Of a stretch of DNA of 64,000 bases, positions 53,363-63,402 are shown piece by piece (the first letter of the stretch is position 1; every line of letters starts with the position of its first letter). The notes under the pieces are model-generated. The model was given only the letters and a program-made list of their open reading frames with translations. It did not search any database and was not told where the DNA came from. This stretch comes from Aquidulcibacter sp. GTDB taxonomy: Bacteria > Pseudomonadota > Alphaproteobacteria > Caulobacterales > Aquidulcibacteraceae. The position numbers and the translations under genes are program-made. The stretch lies in the NCBI GenBank assembly GCA_027532555.1, contig JAPZTJ010000019.1:1-64000 (forward strand). The letters are read 5' to 3'.

Positions 53363-55120
53363 CCCAGTTGCGCTCGTTGGCGTGACAGCACTGAGCCTTA
53401 CATGAGCGCTGGTCAGTCGCGGATTATCTTGCGGCTCGTAGGTTGGAGTAAGGCCGCGGGCTAACTTTTCAAGGCTAGGCGCGCGTTGGCCAAAGCGGCG
53501 ATGATAGATCCACATATTGCTCATTACCCGCTCTGCGTAGACGCGGGCTTGACCGTTAGGAGCAGCCTCCATGAACATTAATGTGTCTTCAGCGCCTTTC
53601 ACACTGGCGCTCCAGCGTGTGACGTTTCCCGGACCGGCGTTGTAAGCCATGAAAGTACGAGTGAGGCAATTGGAGACTACGCCCATAGCCATCATCTTTT
53701 CGAGATAAGCTTCGCCCAATGTTACGTTTAAGGTGGTATCGTTGAGCAATCCGGGATTGCTCGCCAAATCACGCCGGCCCGTCATCCAAGCAGCCGTTCT
53801 TGGCATCAGCTGCATCAGGCCGCGCGCACCGGCGTAGGATTTCGCATTGGTGTCGAACTTTGACTCTTGGCGCATCACAGCCAGAATAACTGCGCGGTCC
53901 AGAACGAATTCACCACCCACAGGACGGAATTGGTCGGGAATGGGATAAAGCGCAGCTAACGCTGCAGCAGACGAAGATTGCGCGATACGTTCGACTACTG
54001 GGTCGAGGTCTAGGCTGCGAGCCACGGCCAAAAAGCCCAGATCATCCTCGGCGCGCGCTCGGCTCCAGCTATTAAATAGTTCGGCTTCTGCATCGGACAC
54101 GCGACCAATCTCTTTTAAAGCCACAGCTCGCCGAACACCGGGGTCGGCTCGCATCAATCTGGCCGCGCGATCTTTTTCGTCTTGCGCTTGCGGGATTTTT
54201 AGCGTCTCCCAGCGCCCAAGCCGCGCCAGTGCCAATTGCCCGTAAAAAGTCAGCGGGCTGGATGCTGCCTGCTCCAAAAAGGACTGTGTCCTGGCTTTAT
54301 CGCCTAACTTTTCTGATGCGCGCGCCGCCCAGAACGCCCCAGATGAACGCGCCCAATCATCACTCGCATTCCAATTTGCAGCTGCTGTAAACAAGGTTTG
54401 CGCGGTGCTGAAATCACCCGAGCGATAGGCAGCAAGACCACCGATCCAACCTGCTTGACCCGATTGTGGACCATTCACCGCTTCACGTGCCATGGCCAAA
54501 GCCGCTTCATCATCGCCCGCATAAAACCGTGCTGCCAAAGCATCAATCTGGGCACGATCTGCCCGCGTGGCACCTGGCCCAATTGGCACTGGAATAAAAC
54601 TGGGCTCACGCACAGTGCCCATTGAACGGCGGCTTGGTACAGGATCGGGTCGCTTTAGCCGGAAGGGTGTGGGCACCACGCCCATAATTCGGGCGGCTTG
54701 AATAGCATCTTCTTGCGCTTCTTGCGCGCGCTCATAGACAGCACCAGCGCCTGCAACATCACCCCAGCGATCGAGCCAAGCCGCCATGGCTGGCAAATCT
54801 GGTGTAGTGGCGCTTGAGATTAAGCGCGCCCGTTCAACATGGGGCTTCAGCGTACCGTCAGAAATGGATGGCAAAACCTCGTCCAAGACAGCTTTCTGAT
54901 TGGCGGACGCAGCCGCAAAGGCTTTGCGGTAATTAGCCTCATCGGTACTGTTCAGCACATCCGGGCCTGCGACTGTGCCGCGCAATCCTGAGACAGCTGG
55001 AGCTGTTTGGGCCAAAGCCAACGTTGACGTACCCGTGATGGCAAAGCAGCCGATTGCCATAATCGGCATCAACAAGGACCGCCTTTTCAAACCAATCTTG
55101 GTGACATCAAATTGGGTCAA
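53321..55120 (-). CDS. Soluble lytic murein transglycosylase
   Basis: The 599-residue exported enzyme cleaves peptidoglycan glycan strands. The N-terminal 400 residues form the alpha-superhelical U/L domain of Slt70-type enzymes. The catalytic SLT domain has MRQESKFDTNAKSYAGARGLMQLMPRTA (catalytic E, cited in part), YLEKMMAMG and TFMAYNAGPGNVTRW. The signal peptide ends LALAQ. The chosen start is a TTG at 55120; a later ATG (MPIMAIG) is possible. It is convergent and overlaps the preceding gene. Confidence 0.9.
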   Translation of the reverse strand: MTQFDVTKIGLKRRSLLMPIMAIGCFAITGTSTLALAQTAPAVSGLRGTVAGPDVLNSTDEANYRKAFAAASANQKAVLDEVLPSISDGTLKPHVERARLISSATTPDLPAMAAWLDRWGDVAGAGAVYERAQEAQEDAIQAARIMGVVPTPFRLKRPDPVPSRRSMGTVREPSFIPVPIGPGATRADRAQIDALAARFYAGDDEAALAMAREAVNGPQSGQAGWIGGLAAYRSGDFSTAQTLFTAAANWNASDDWARSSGAFWAARASEKLGDKARTQSFLEQAASSPLTFYGQLALARLGRWETLKIPQAQDEKDRAARLMRADPGVRRAVALKEIGRVSDAEAELFNSWSRARAEDDLGFLAVARSLDLDPVVERIAQSSSAAALAALYPIPDQFRPVGGEFVLDRAVILAVMRQESKFDTNAKSYAGARGLMQLMPRTAAWMTGRRDLASNPGLLNDTTLNVTLGEAYLEKMMAMGVVSNCLTRTFMAYNAGPGNVTRWSASVKGAEDTLMFMEAAPNGQARVYAERVMSNMWIYHRRFGQRAPSLEKLARGLTPTYEPQDNPRLTSAHVRLSAVTPTSATGSARITDSGALSQR

Positions 55121-55260
55121 ACCATCTGGGCCCTTCGCCGAAGTGTTTGATAAGCTTGGAACTCTACAAGTTTATCAAACCCACTTGCCTGCTTACCCCG
55201 ACACATTCGGCCAGAGGTCCTTTACGCCCAGCCCTCGAGAAAAGGGCTCGTTGGGCACAT

Positions 55261-56115
55261 TTAAGAGCCTTTTGCCTTGTTTCTGCCCCGTGTGGCAACG
55301 CCCAGCGATGAAATTTTCTGTTCGAACCTAAGTAGGTCCTGCCAAGCGAGTGCTTTGTCGCGTGGTCTGTTCAATAGATAGGCAGGCGAAAAAAGGCATT
55401 GTGCATAGGCTTTCGGCACTGCTGCATCGGTGCCAAGGCCATAGTCAAAAGAACGTGTGCGTAGCTTCATGATGCCGTCCGCCGTGTTCAAGAGGGTCTG
55501 AGCGGTTAGACCGCCAACCATCAAAATCGCCTTGGGGGCGGCAAGTTCAATGTGGCGCGCCAGAAATGGGCGGCAAAGTGCTACTTCTTCCGAGGTAGGA
55601 TTACGATTGCCTGGTGGCCGCCATGGGATAAGGCAGGTCAGATAACAATCTTGCTGTCGATCCAAGCCGACGCTTGCTAACATTTTCGTGAGCAAATCGC
55701 CCTCGGGGCCCTGAAATGGTTTGCCGACTTCATCATCTTCGCGACCCGCGGTTTCACCAATCACCATTATGTCAGCCTCCGCCCGGCCGTCAGCGAAAAC
55801 GGTTGCGCGTGCATTGGCCCTTAGCCCGCAGCCATCAAAGCTCTCGAGGGCTTTAAAGAGAGCATCCAAGCTCGTGCAGGATTGGGCGAGGCGATGGGCC
55901 TCTGCGAGCGCATCGACAGGTTTCTTGGCATTGGTGACCCGCGCTGGCGTGACCTTGACTTCTGGAGTCGGCGCTTCGAAAGTTTGTTGCTGTAAGGCCT
56001 GAGTGCGGGCGCGCTGAGCTGGGCCCAAGTCAAACGGCTCTAGGCCTGCCAGTTCCCACCATTGCGCTAGGGCTTGAGCGGCAGTTTCCAGGGTTAAACT
56101 TGGGCGTGCATGCAT
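55261..56115 (-). CDS. Family-4 uracil-DNA glycosylase
   Basis: The 284-residue protein removes uracil from DNA. The active motif is MVIGETAGREDDEVGKPFQG (GExPG-type), with DLLTKMLASVGL, YLTCLIPWRPPGNRNP and ILMVGGLTAQTLL. An iron-sulfur cysteine is in FDGCGLRANARATVFADG, and another is in CRPFLARHI. The N-terminal 100 residues are an extension with no recognised domain. It diverges from ETF-QO. Confidence 0.88.
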   Translation of the reverse strand: MHARPSLTLETAAQALAQWWELAGLEPFDLGPAQRARTQALQQQTFEAPTPEVKVTPARVTNAKKPVDALAEAHRLAQSCTSLDALFKALESFDGCGLRANARATVFADGRAEADIMVIGETAGREDDEVGKPFQGPEGDLLTKMLASVGLDRQQDCYLTCLIPWRPPGNRNPTSEEVALCRPFLARHIELAAPKAILMVGGLTAQTLLNTADGIMKLRTRSFDYGLGTDAAVPKAYAQCLFSPAYLLNRPRDKALAWQDLLRFEQKISSLGVATRGRNKAKGS

Positions 56116-56290
56116 GCGTTCGGCATCCCTATCGCAGACTTTGCGCCGATTTGGGCGCCTAACTGGTCTTGACCTTCGTCCTTTAAGACCTCGATAAGCG
56201 TTCGTGAGGCTGATGACAAAGGCAATCTGGAATTTGTCCTCATGGGATAACAGTCTAACTGATCTATGCAGGGCCTAAGCGAAAAGGGGA

Positions 56291-57958
56291 GTGACAATGG
56301 CTTTTGACGCGATTGAGCGTGAATCGATGGAATATGATGTTCTGATCATTGGTGCCGGGCCTGCCGGCTTAGCCGCGGCGATCCGCCTGAAACAACTCAA
56401 TGCAGACTTGGCAGTCGCTGTGTTGGAAAAAGGCGGCGAGGTCGGGGCCCATATTCTCTCTGGTGTTGTAGTTGACCCCAAGGCTTTGGACGAGCTGTTA
56501 CCTGAATGGCGCGATGCCCCAGACCGGCCTTTGACAACACAAGTGGAAAAAGATGAGCTGAAATTATTGGGCCAAGCAGGCAGCCTGCCGCTACCTAACT
56601 TTATCATGCCGCCCCTGATGAATAACCATGGAAACTTTATCGGCTCTTTAGGCAATGTTTGCCGCTGGTTGGGCGCAAAAGCCGAAGACTTGGGTGTTGA
56701 GATTTATCCAGGCTTTGCTGCTGCAGCAGTCGTTTACGATGAAGCCGGTGTCGTTAAAGGCGTTCAAGTTGGTGACATGGGCATCACGCGCGAAGGCGAG
56801 ATGGGCCCAGACTTCACGCCCGGGATAAACATCTTTGCTAAGTACACTTTGATTGGTGAAGGCGTCCGCGGTTCGCTCGCTAAAGAGATCATCGCTCGAT
56901 ACAGCCTCGATGAAGGCAAAGAACCCCAGAAATACGGTATCGGCTTGAAGGAAGTGTGGCAGGTCGCCCCTGAAAAGCACAAGCCTGGTCTGGTTCAACA
57001 TGCCTTTGGCTGGCCGTTGGATTGGAATACCGGTGGGGGGTCATTCCTCTATCATTGGGGCGACGGTCTAGTCTCAGTCGGCTATGTGGTGCATTTGAAC
57101 TACAAAAACCCATGGTTGAGCCCGTTTGATGAGTTCCAACGCTTCAAACAGCATCCAGATGTCCGCCCAACATTTGAAGGCGGAAAGCGCTTGTCATACG
57201 GTGCCCGCGCCATCACCGAAGGCGGTCTGCAATCCGTGCCAAAGTTGCCTTTCCCCGGCGGGGCTTTGATTGGATGCTCGGCAGGCTTTGTGAACCTGCC
57301 GCGCATCAAGGGCAGCCATAATGCGATGAAGACGGGTATGATTGCCGCTGAAACAGTCGCGGCAGCGATTGCTGCTGGCCGATCTGGTGATGTGCTGGAA
57401 GAGTATCAAGCAGCCTATGAAGCCAGTTGGGTCTTTAAAGACCTAGAACTGGTTCGCAACGTGAAACCACTCTTGTCAAAGTTTGGCACGATCTTGGGCT
57501 TAGGCCTTGGCGGTGTCGATATGTGGTGCACCACCATTTTTGGTGGCTGGTCGCCGTTTGGAACCCAAAAGCATGGCAAATCCGATGCGGCAAGCCTGTT
57601 GCCTGCCGATCAGTTTTCCAAGATTGACTATCCAAAGCCCGATGGCGTCATCAGTTTTGACAAGCTCTCGTCGGTCTTCTTGTCCAATACCAACCATGAA
57701 GAAAATCAGCCCATTCACTTGAAGGTCGCAGACCTTGCACTTCAAAAATCGAGTGAGTTGGACGTCTTCGCTGGGCCATCAAACCGCTATTGTCCGGCTG
57801 GGGTTTATGAGTGGGTTGAAGATGGAGCTGGAAAGCGCTTCCAGATTAATGCGCAGAACTGCGTCCATTGCAAAACCTGTGACATTAAAGATCCGAACCA
57901 GAACATCACTTGGACTACCCCGCAGGGCGGGGAAGGACCAATCTACCAAAATATGTAG
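56291..57958 (+). CDS. Electron transfer flavoprotein-ubiquinone oxidoreductase
   Basis: The 555-residue enzyme passes electrons from acyl-CoA dehydrogenases via ETF to ubiquinone. It starts DVLIIGAGPAGLAAAIRLKQL for FAD. The C-terminal [4Fe-4S] ligands are CVHCKTCDIKDPNQNI. GIGLKEVWQV and HAFGWPLDWNTGGGSFLYH are family regions. It serves the beta-oxidation block at 16.6-24.4 kb. ATG 56291 follows AAAAGGGGAG. Confidence 0.95.
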   Translation: MTMAFDAIERESMEYDVLIIGAGPAGLAAAIRLKQLNADLAVAVLEKGGEVGAHILSGVVVDPKALDELLPEWRDAPDRPLTTQVEKDELKLLGQAGSLPLPNFIMPPLMNNHGNFIGSLGNVCRWLGAKAEDLGVEIYPGFAAAAVVYDEAGVVKGVQVGDMGITREGEMGPDFTPGINIFAKYTLIGEGVRGSLAKEIIARYSLDEGKEPQKYGIGLKEVWQVAPEKHKPGLVQHAFGWPLDWNTGGGSFLYHWGDGLVSVGYVVHLNYKNPWLSPFDEFQRFKQHPDVRPTFEGGKRLSYGARAITEGGLQSVPKLPFPGGALIGCSAGFVNLPRIKGSHNAMKTGMIAAETVAAAIAAGRSGDVLEEYQAAYEASWVFKDLELVRNVKPLLSKFGTILGLGLGGVDMWCTTIFGGWSPFGTQKHGKSDAASLLPADQFSKIDYPKPDGVISFDKLSSVFLSNTNHEENQPIHLKVADLALQKSSELDVFAGPSNRYCPAGVYEWVEDGAGKRFQINAQNCVHCKTCDIKDPNQNITWTTPQGGEGPIYQNM

Positions 57959-58107
57959 CGTTGATCTGAACAACGGCGCTGATTGCGGTCACATTTCACA
58001 GGCTTGCCTTGGTCTAGCCCTTGTTTGTTTATCCAATCAGCGCCAAGTTTAGCCTTGGGCCAACTCTTGGTCGATCCCTCTATCCAAGCTAACAGCAGGA
58101 TGTTGCC

Positions 58108-60075
58108 ATGCGCCTCAGAGCAGTCCTATTTGCGACCACCACCATCCTTCTGGGCTCATCGCTTATGGCACCGATGGCTTGGGCTTCCGCTCCGCCTGCT
58201 ACCGAGAGAACGCCAGAGGCCGATTCCTCAGCAGCGATTGCACGAGAGCGGGCCTATGCTGGTCTCAGTCTGGGGGATGCGATCCGCCAAGCCTTGATCG
58301 ACGACGATCTGGATTTCGCCTTCAAATCGATCGCTGCGCTGGGCCGGGCGGGAGGAGACACAAGCACGACCCTTTACTACACGGGTGTGCGGGCTTTCAG
58401 TCAGCAAAATTATCAAGATGTCACCGATGCGCTGCGCGACAGTGATAAGGATGACATGTTGACCGCAGGTTTGGTCACTTGGGCTTATGTGGGCCAAGGT
58501 AAGCTAGATCAGGCGATCAATACATGGGAAGTCTATGGCGGCGATGGAAATCGGCCATTCTTCAACGCCTACCGCGCCCTCTTAGCTGAGCAAAACGGTC
58601 AAGCAAATGCCGCTCTGGGCTATTATGCCCAGGCTCAAAAGGCTGGTGAACTGCACTTTGTGCGTGATTTGAGCAAGCGGTACGTAACTTTATTGGTCCA
58701 AGCTGGCCGAACGAGTGACGCCCTAAAAGCGCATGATGAGATTTTTGGCGAGCCAAAAGGGCTTGATCCGCTCGAAACCCAATTCCGTGAGCAAATTGCC
58801 GCCGGAAAACCACAGCCGTTGACCTCGATGTTGCCGCAAGTGAGCCTTGGCTCTTTGATAAGCAATTATGCCTCGGCCATGATGCTCGTGCGTATATTTC
58901 AAGCCAATCAACAGCAAAAAGACGCGGACGCCGCGAAGCCAGATGAGGTTGTTGAAAAGCCTGACGCAGATGCCCTGTTCGTGGGAGATGCTCTGTTGCT
59001 GCGGACGGCCTTGAAGATTGATCCATCCAATCAATCTGCACGGTTTTCTTTATCCGAGGCCCTAGCGGAGATTGACGAAGACAAGGCTGCGCTGGAGACG
59101 TTAGCCTCGATTACGACCGGTGATCGACTGGACGAAGTGCGTCGTGAAAAGGCGGTTCTGTACCTCAGCCTTGAAGATGCTTCCAGTGCTGCAGAGCTAT
59201 TGAATCAAATTCCGCAAAGCCTTCGCGACCGACGTTGGTGGGACTTGCATGCCAGTATTCGGGGCGCTCAAGGGGATTTCAAAGGCGCATTTGACAGTGC
59301 CCTTAAGAGTGCGGCTGCTGCACGCGGCACGGGTGAATGGGATGAGGATTTGGCCCGATTGAGTTTGATGCGCGCGCATTATGATTTGGGCCAAAAAGCC
59401 GAAGCGATTGAGATAGCTCGTGCGCTCGTAAAGAAACTGAAGCCAGAAAATCCAGTCCGTGGCTCGGCAGGCCTCTTCCTCGCACGGGAACCGTCGACAC
59501 ATAGCGAAGGCCTGCCGGCCGCGCGCGAAAGTTTGAAAATGCTCGGAGCAGATGGCCGCACCAAGTTAACCTTGGGCGGCGTCCTCGCGCAATTCTCTGG
59601 AACTCGTGCTGAAGGCATCCAACTCCTTCGCGACGCGTTGGCGGAAATGCCCCGCTCGCCACTTTTTATGAATGCTTTGGGCTATACGCTAGTTGAGTAT
59701 GACATCAACTTAGACGAAGGCTTCCAATTGTTGCAAAAAGCTTATGAGTTGCGTCCCTATTCCGGAGCGATAACGGACTCGCTGGGTCGGGCGCACTATA
59801 AGCTTGGCCAGCTAGATGAAGCACAGCGCTTGATCGAAAAAGCGGTAGACATGCGAAAGGACGCGCCAGACCCGGAGATTTATGACAATCTGGGTGACGT
59901 TTATTGGTATCAAGGCAAAAAGAGTGAAGCGCGCCGCATGTGGCAAATGGTGAGGGACTTTGGTGGCCATTATTTCAAGAGAGGTGAGTTGGAAGAAAAA
60001 CTAAAAAATGGACTAAAGGGGCCTGCTCCCGTGCAAAGAATGGCACCAATCATTGCGGAACCCGGTAGTGTTTAG
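58108..60075 (+). CDS. Exported TPR-repeat protein 1
   Basis: This 655-residue protein has a signal peptide ending in AWA and tetratricopeptide-like repeats across most of its length. Clear repeats are near the C-terminus: GYTLVEYDINLDEGFQLLQKAYELRPYSGAITDSLGRAHYKLGQLDEAQRLIEKAVDM (cited in parts). TPR proteins are scaffolds for protein assembly. It lies between ETF-QO and a second TPR gene that overlaps it by 23 bp. A role in envelope biogenesis is only a guess. Confidence 0.8.
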   Translation: MRLRAVLFATTTILLGSSLMAPMAWASAPPATERTPEADSSAAIARERAYAGLSLGDAIRQALIDDDLDFAFKSIAALGRAGGDTSTTLYYTGVRAFSQQNYQDVTDALRDSDKDDMLTAGLVTWAYVGQGKLDQAINTWEVYGGDGNRPFFNAYRALLAEQNGQANAALGYYAQAQKAGELHFVRDLSKRYVTLLVQAGRTSDALKAHDEIFGEPKGLDPLETQFREQIAAGKPQPLTSMLPQVSLGSLISNYASAMMLVRIFQANQQQKDADAAKPDEVVEKPDADALFVGDALLLRTALKIDPSNQSARFSLSEALAEIDEDKAALETLASITTGDRLDEVRREKAVLYLSLEDASSAAELLNQIPQSLRDRRWWDLHASIRGAQGDFKGAFDSALKSAAAARGTGEWDEDLARLSLMRAHYDLGQKAEAIEIARALVKKLKPENPVRGSAGLFLAREPSTHSEGLPAARESLKMLGADGRTKLTLGGVLAQFSGTRAEGIQLLRDALAEMPRSPLFMNALGYTLVEYDINLDEGFQLLQKAYELRPYSGAITDSLGRAHYKLGQLDEAQRLIEKAVDMRKDAPDPEIYDNLGDVYWYQGKKSEARRMWQMVRDFGGHYFKRGELEEKLKNGLKGPAPVQRMAPIIAEPGSV

Positions 60076-61858
60076 ACAGAGGCCAAATCTTGTGGTGCGC
60101 GGGCTGGCCGTTGCAACCGCTCTCCTGTGTTGCAGTGTGCCGCAGGCTTCCGCTCAAAATTCTATGCAAGTGGGCTTTTCTGCTGCCAAACCGGGCGCAC
60201 CTTTTTTGTTGCAACGATCAGATGCGGATATCTTCGCCGCAACTTTGGCTGGGCGATATGCGCAAGGGGTCGACAACCCTAAATTAGCGGCGCAAGCGTG
60301 GGCGCGTGCCTTCTTTCGCCGAACATCCGACCTAGAGCTTTATGACCGCGCGACCGCCGCAAACCTCGAGGTGGGCAATCTAGGCATGGTGGTACGCATG
60401 GCTAAGTTGGTTCCGCCTAGCGCGCGTCCCCCAAAGGCTGTTTTGGCTTTGGCAATCGAGGCCATGGGGCAGGGACGATATCAAGATGTCGTTCGTACGC
60501 TGGAAGGGCAGAAATTCAGCCCGAGCTTGACCCAATTTGCTAACCACCTCCGCGCCTATGCGCTCTTAGGGCAAGGACAAGGGTCAAGAGCTTATGATCT
60601 CGCAAGCCAAGTCACGGGGATTTCCGACTTGGAAGATGCTGGCCTTATGTCGCGAGCACTGATTCTGGTGCGTGCCAAACGTCAGCAAGAGGCGATTGCT
60701 TTGTTTGAAAAAGCGCGCAGCCTCGGGCAAGACTCCCAAGCGGGCATCAGGTTTTATAGCGAGCTTCTGCTATCAGTCGGGAAGCGGGACAAGGCAGAAG
60801 CCCTCTTGGTACCTTTAGCTGAACGCGGGACTGTGAAGGCCTCTGCCTTCACGGAGATTTTGGCGCGGGTGCGGGCGGGCGATAAAGGCAATGTGGCCAT
60901 CAATGTGCAGGACCATGTCGCAATCGGCCTACTGACCTTGGTTGAGGCCATGCAGGACAATAGGCCGCCGACCGAAACCTCGGACCTGCTGTTTCTTTTA
61001 ACTTTCCTAAATCCAACTTCTGATGAGGTGTCTGCGGCATTGGGTCAACATCTGGCCCGCCATGGCTATGATGAACTCGCCGAACCGTATCTGGCGCGCG
61101 TTTCTAGTGACAGTCCCTATTTTGTCGCCACCCGCACGGAACTAGCTTGGCTGGTCTATTCGAATGATCCAAATCAAGCCCTGCTGGAAGCACGTGGGCT
61201 CGTGGCCAAATATCCTTCAAGCTTTGCGGCAGTGACGCTGCTGGCCGATATGTTGTCAGCCAACCGGCTCGATGCCGAAGCAGAGGCTGCCTACCACAGC
61301 CTGATTGAACGCAGTGAAGCGGCCTCTTGGTCGCCAACCGAGACATGGCCACTCTATTTTGGGCGAGGTGGCGCGCGCGAACGTCTTGGCCGTTGGCCTG
61401 AGGCTTTGGCAGATTTACGAATAGCAAAGGCCGCCGCGCCCAATCAGCCAAATGTCTTGAACTACCTTGGCTATGCCATGGCAGATCGTGGTGAAAATTT
61501 AGACGAAGCGCTGGGCATGTTGCGTAATGCAATGCGGCTACGTCCAAGGTCAGGGGCGATCTTGGATTCTTATGGCTGGGCGTTGTTCAAAAGCGGTCGC
61601 TATGAAGAAGCAGCCACCATCCTCGAACGCGCTGCCGGACTTGCCCCCAATCTCGCGGAAGTGGCTGACCACTTGGGTGATGTTTATTGGCGAACTGGGC
61701 GGCAGGAGGAGGCACGGCTGGAATGGCGACGTGCTTTGACGCTGACGCCAACAGCAGAACAAACCAAAGCACTTGAAATCAAGTTGAGCGATGGTTTGCC
61801 ACCTGATCCAAGTCGTGCGGCGGACGCGGCCATTTTGGCCCAAAACAGGTCTAATTGA
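60053..61858 (+). CDS. Exported TPR-repeat protein 2
   Basis: The 601-residue protein has a signal peptide ending ASAQ and repeated helical pairs, with clear TPRs near the end (LNYLGYAMADRGENLDEALGML, ILDSYGWALFKSGRYEEAATIL, VADHLGDVYWRTGRQEEARLEW). The start shown is TTG 60053, which overlaps the upstream gene; a GTG at 60068 is an alternative. It shares repeat style with the previous protein and probably arose by duplication. ispE starts 8 bp after it. Confidence 0.82.
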   Translation: MRNPVVFRQRPNLVVRGLAVATALLCCSVPQASAQNSMQVGFSAAKPGAPFLLQRSDADIFAATLAGRYAQGVDNPKLAAQAWARAFFRRTSDLELYDRATAANLEVGNLGMVVRMAKLVPPSARPPKAVLALAIEAMGQGRYQDVVRTLEGQKFSPSLTQFANHLRAYALLGQGQGSRAYDLASQVTGISDLEDAGLMSRALILVRAKRQQEAIALFEKARSLGQDSQAGIRFYSELLLSVGKRDKAEALLVPLAERGTVKASAFTEILARVRAGDKGNVAINVQDHVAIGLLTLVEAMQDNRPPTETSDLLFLLTFLNPTSDEVSAALGQHLARHGYDELAEPYLARVSSDSPYFVATRTELAWLVYSNDPNQALLEARGLVAKYPSSFAAVTLLADMLSANRLDAEAEAAYHSLIERSEAASWSPTETWPLYFGRGGARERLGRWPEALADLRIAKAAAPNQPNVLNYLGYAMADRGENLDEALGMLRNAMRLRPRSGAILDSYGWALFKSGRYEEAATILERAAGLAPNLAEVADHLGDVYWRTGRQEEARLEWRRALTLTPTAEQTKALEIKLSDGLPPDPSRAADAAILAQNRSN

Positions 61859-61865
61859 GCAGAAG

Positions 61866-62732
61866 ATGACCACTTGGTTTGCCCCTGCAAAACTCAATCT
61901 GACTTTGAGGGTCGGGCCACCACGGGCCGATGGTCGTCACTCTCTCGACAGCCTTGTGTGCTTTACCAAAAGACTCGGCGATTATCTCTCAGTGGGAACC
62001 GCGGATGATTTGCAGTTGGAAGTTTTAGGGCCGTTTAGCGAGGGCTTGAGTGCTGGCAAGGATAATTTGGTTTGCCGCGCTGCCCAAATCCTTGCCGATG
62101 TGGTGGGGATACCCGCCAAAGCTAACATTCGCCTGATCAAGAATTTGCCGATTGCATCTGGGATCGGTGGGGGCTCTGCCGATGCTGCAGCGGCCATGCA
62201 TGCTCTAAATGATTTTTGGGACATCAACCTTCCGCTGTCAGACCTTTTGGCCTTAGGTGCCCAATTGGGCGCTGATGTGCCGGCCTGTCTGACAGGGCAG
62301 CCGGTGCACATGACGGGGACAGGGGAGACGTTGAGCCCTATTGGGCCGCTGGCTGGCATGGGGGTTGTTCTTGTTAATCCGGGGGTGCCGTGCCCGACCG
62401 GGCCCGTCTATCGCGCTTATGACGATTTGGGGGCGGGACCCGAGCTTGTTATCCAGCTAGTACCCGATGTGTCGAACCGCGAGAGCTTGTTGGCCTATCT
62501 GCTTGAAGTGCCCAATAACCTCGAGCAGGCCGCTATCAGTCTGGCACCTGAAATTGCTGAGGCTATGGAGCTCTTAGCTGCCAGCCCGAATGTTCGCTTG
62601 GTCCGAATGTCAGGTTCCGGTGCAACGTGCTTTGCGCTTTACGATGACGAGCCAGCCGCGCATGCAGGGAGAAATTTTGTCCTAAAAGGCCTTGCTAATC
62701 GTCGCTTTTGGGTCGAGGCAGATCGCATCTAA
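61866..62732 (+). CDS. ispE: 4-diphosphocytidyl-2-C-methyl-D-erythritol kinase
   Basis: The 288-residue GHMP kinase phosphorylates the fourth intermediate of the MEP pathway. FAPAKLNLTLRVGPPRADGRH is the N-terminal signature, PIASGIGGGSADAAAAM the ATP loop, and VRMSGSGATCFALY the C-terminal motif. It follows the TPR genes closely on the same strand. Confidence 0.95.
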   Translation: MTTWFAPAKLNLTLRVGPPRADGRHSLDSLVCFTKRLGDYLSVGTADDLQLEVLGPFSEGLSAGKDNLVCRAAQILADVVGIPAKANIRLIKNLPIASGIGGGSADAAAAMHALNDFWDINLPLSDLLALGAQLGADVPACLTGQPVHMTGTGETLSPIGPLAGMGVVLVNPGVPCPTGPVYRAYDDLGAGPELVIQLVPDVSNRESLLAYLLEVPNNLEQAAISLAPEIAEAMELLAASPNVRLVRMSGSGATCFALYDDEPAAHAGRNFVLKGLANRRFWVEADRI

Positions 62733-62771
62733 CGGCTGTGGATGGACTACGGCTAATTCTTGGGGGTTTTT

Positions 62772-63392
62772 ATGATCATCGTGCATCACCTTAATGATTC
62801 TCGTTCGCAGCGGATTCTGTGGCTGCTGGAGGAAATGGGAACACCCTATGAAATCAAGAAGTATCAGCGCGATGCCGTCACCAATCTTGCACCGCCAGAA
62901 TTGAAGGAAGTCCATCCGTTGGGTAAGTCGCCTGTGGTAACGGATGATGGGGAAGTTTTGGCTGAATCTGGGATGATTATTGACGTTCTGGCGCGGCGCT
63001 ATAGCCCCGATCTCGCCGTTGACTTTGCTTCGCCGCATTATCCGACCTATGCGCACTGGTTACATTTTGCCGAAGGCTCTGCCATGCTACCCTTCCTCTT
63101 GGCACTCTATACAGGTCGTTTGGGAGATGCGGCTGCTCCTCTGATGCCGCGCATCACAGGCGAGATCATGAACCATTTGTCTTATGTCGAAGGCGCTTTG
63201 GCAGGAAAACAATTCCTCATTGCCGATCGCCTGACAGGCGCGGATATACAAATGAGCTTTGTCGGCGAGATCGCCAAAGGCCAAGGTGCTTTGGCCATGC
63301 TGCCGAACATGAAAGCTTGGCTCGAAGGCCTTCACGCCCGTCCGCAATGGCAAGCCGCGCTTGAAAAAGGTGGCCCTTACCGCTTCGCTTAA
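62772..63392 (+). CDS. Glutathione S-transferase
   Basis: The 206-residue protein has a thioredoxin-like N-terminal domain (IVHHLNDSRSQRILWLLEEMGTPYEI, cited in part) and the cis-proline region LGKSPVVTDDGEVLAESGMIIDVLA with ES that binds the glutathione gamma-glutamyl group. The C-terminal helical domain includes LIADRLTGADIQMSF. The catalytic residue of the beta/zeta type is a serine near the N-terminus, probably S12 or S14. The substrate is unknown. Confidence 0.9.
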   Translation: MIIVHHLNDSRSQRILWLLEEMGTPYEIKKYQRDAVTNLAPPELKEVHPLGKSPVVTDDGEVLAESGMIIDVLARRYSPDLAVDFASPHYPTYAHWLHFAEGSAMLPFLLALYTGRLGDAAAPLMPRITGEIMNHLSYVEGALAGKQFLIADRLTGADIQMSFVGEIAKGQGALAMLPNMKAWLEGLHARPQWQAALEKGGPYRFA

Positions 63393-63402
63393 ACCAAGCC
63401 CA

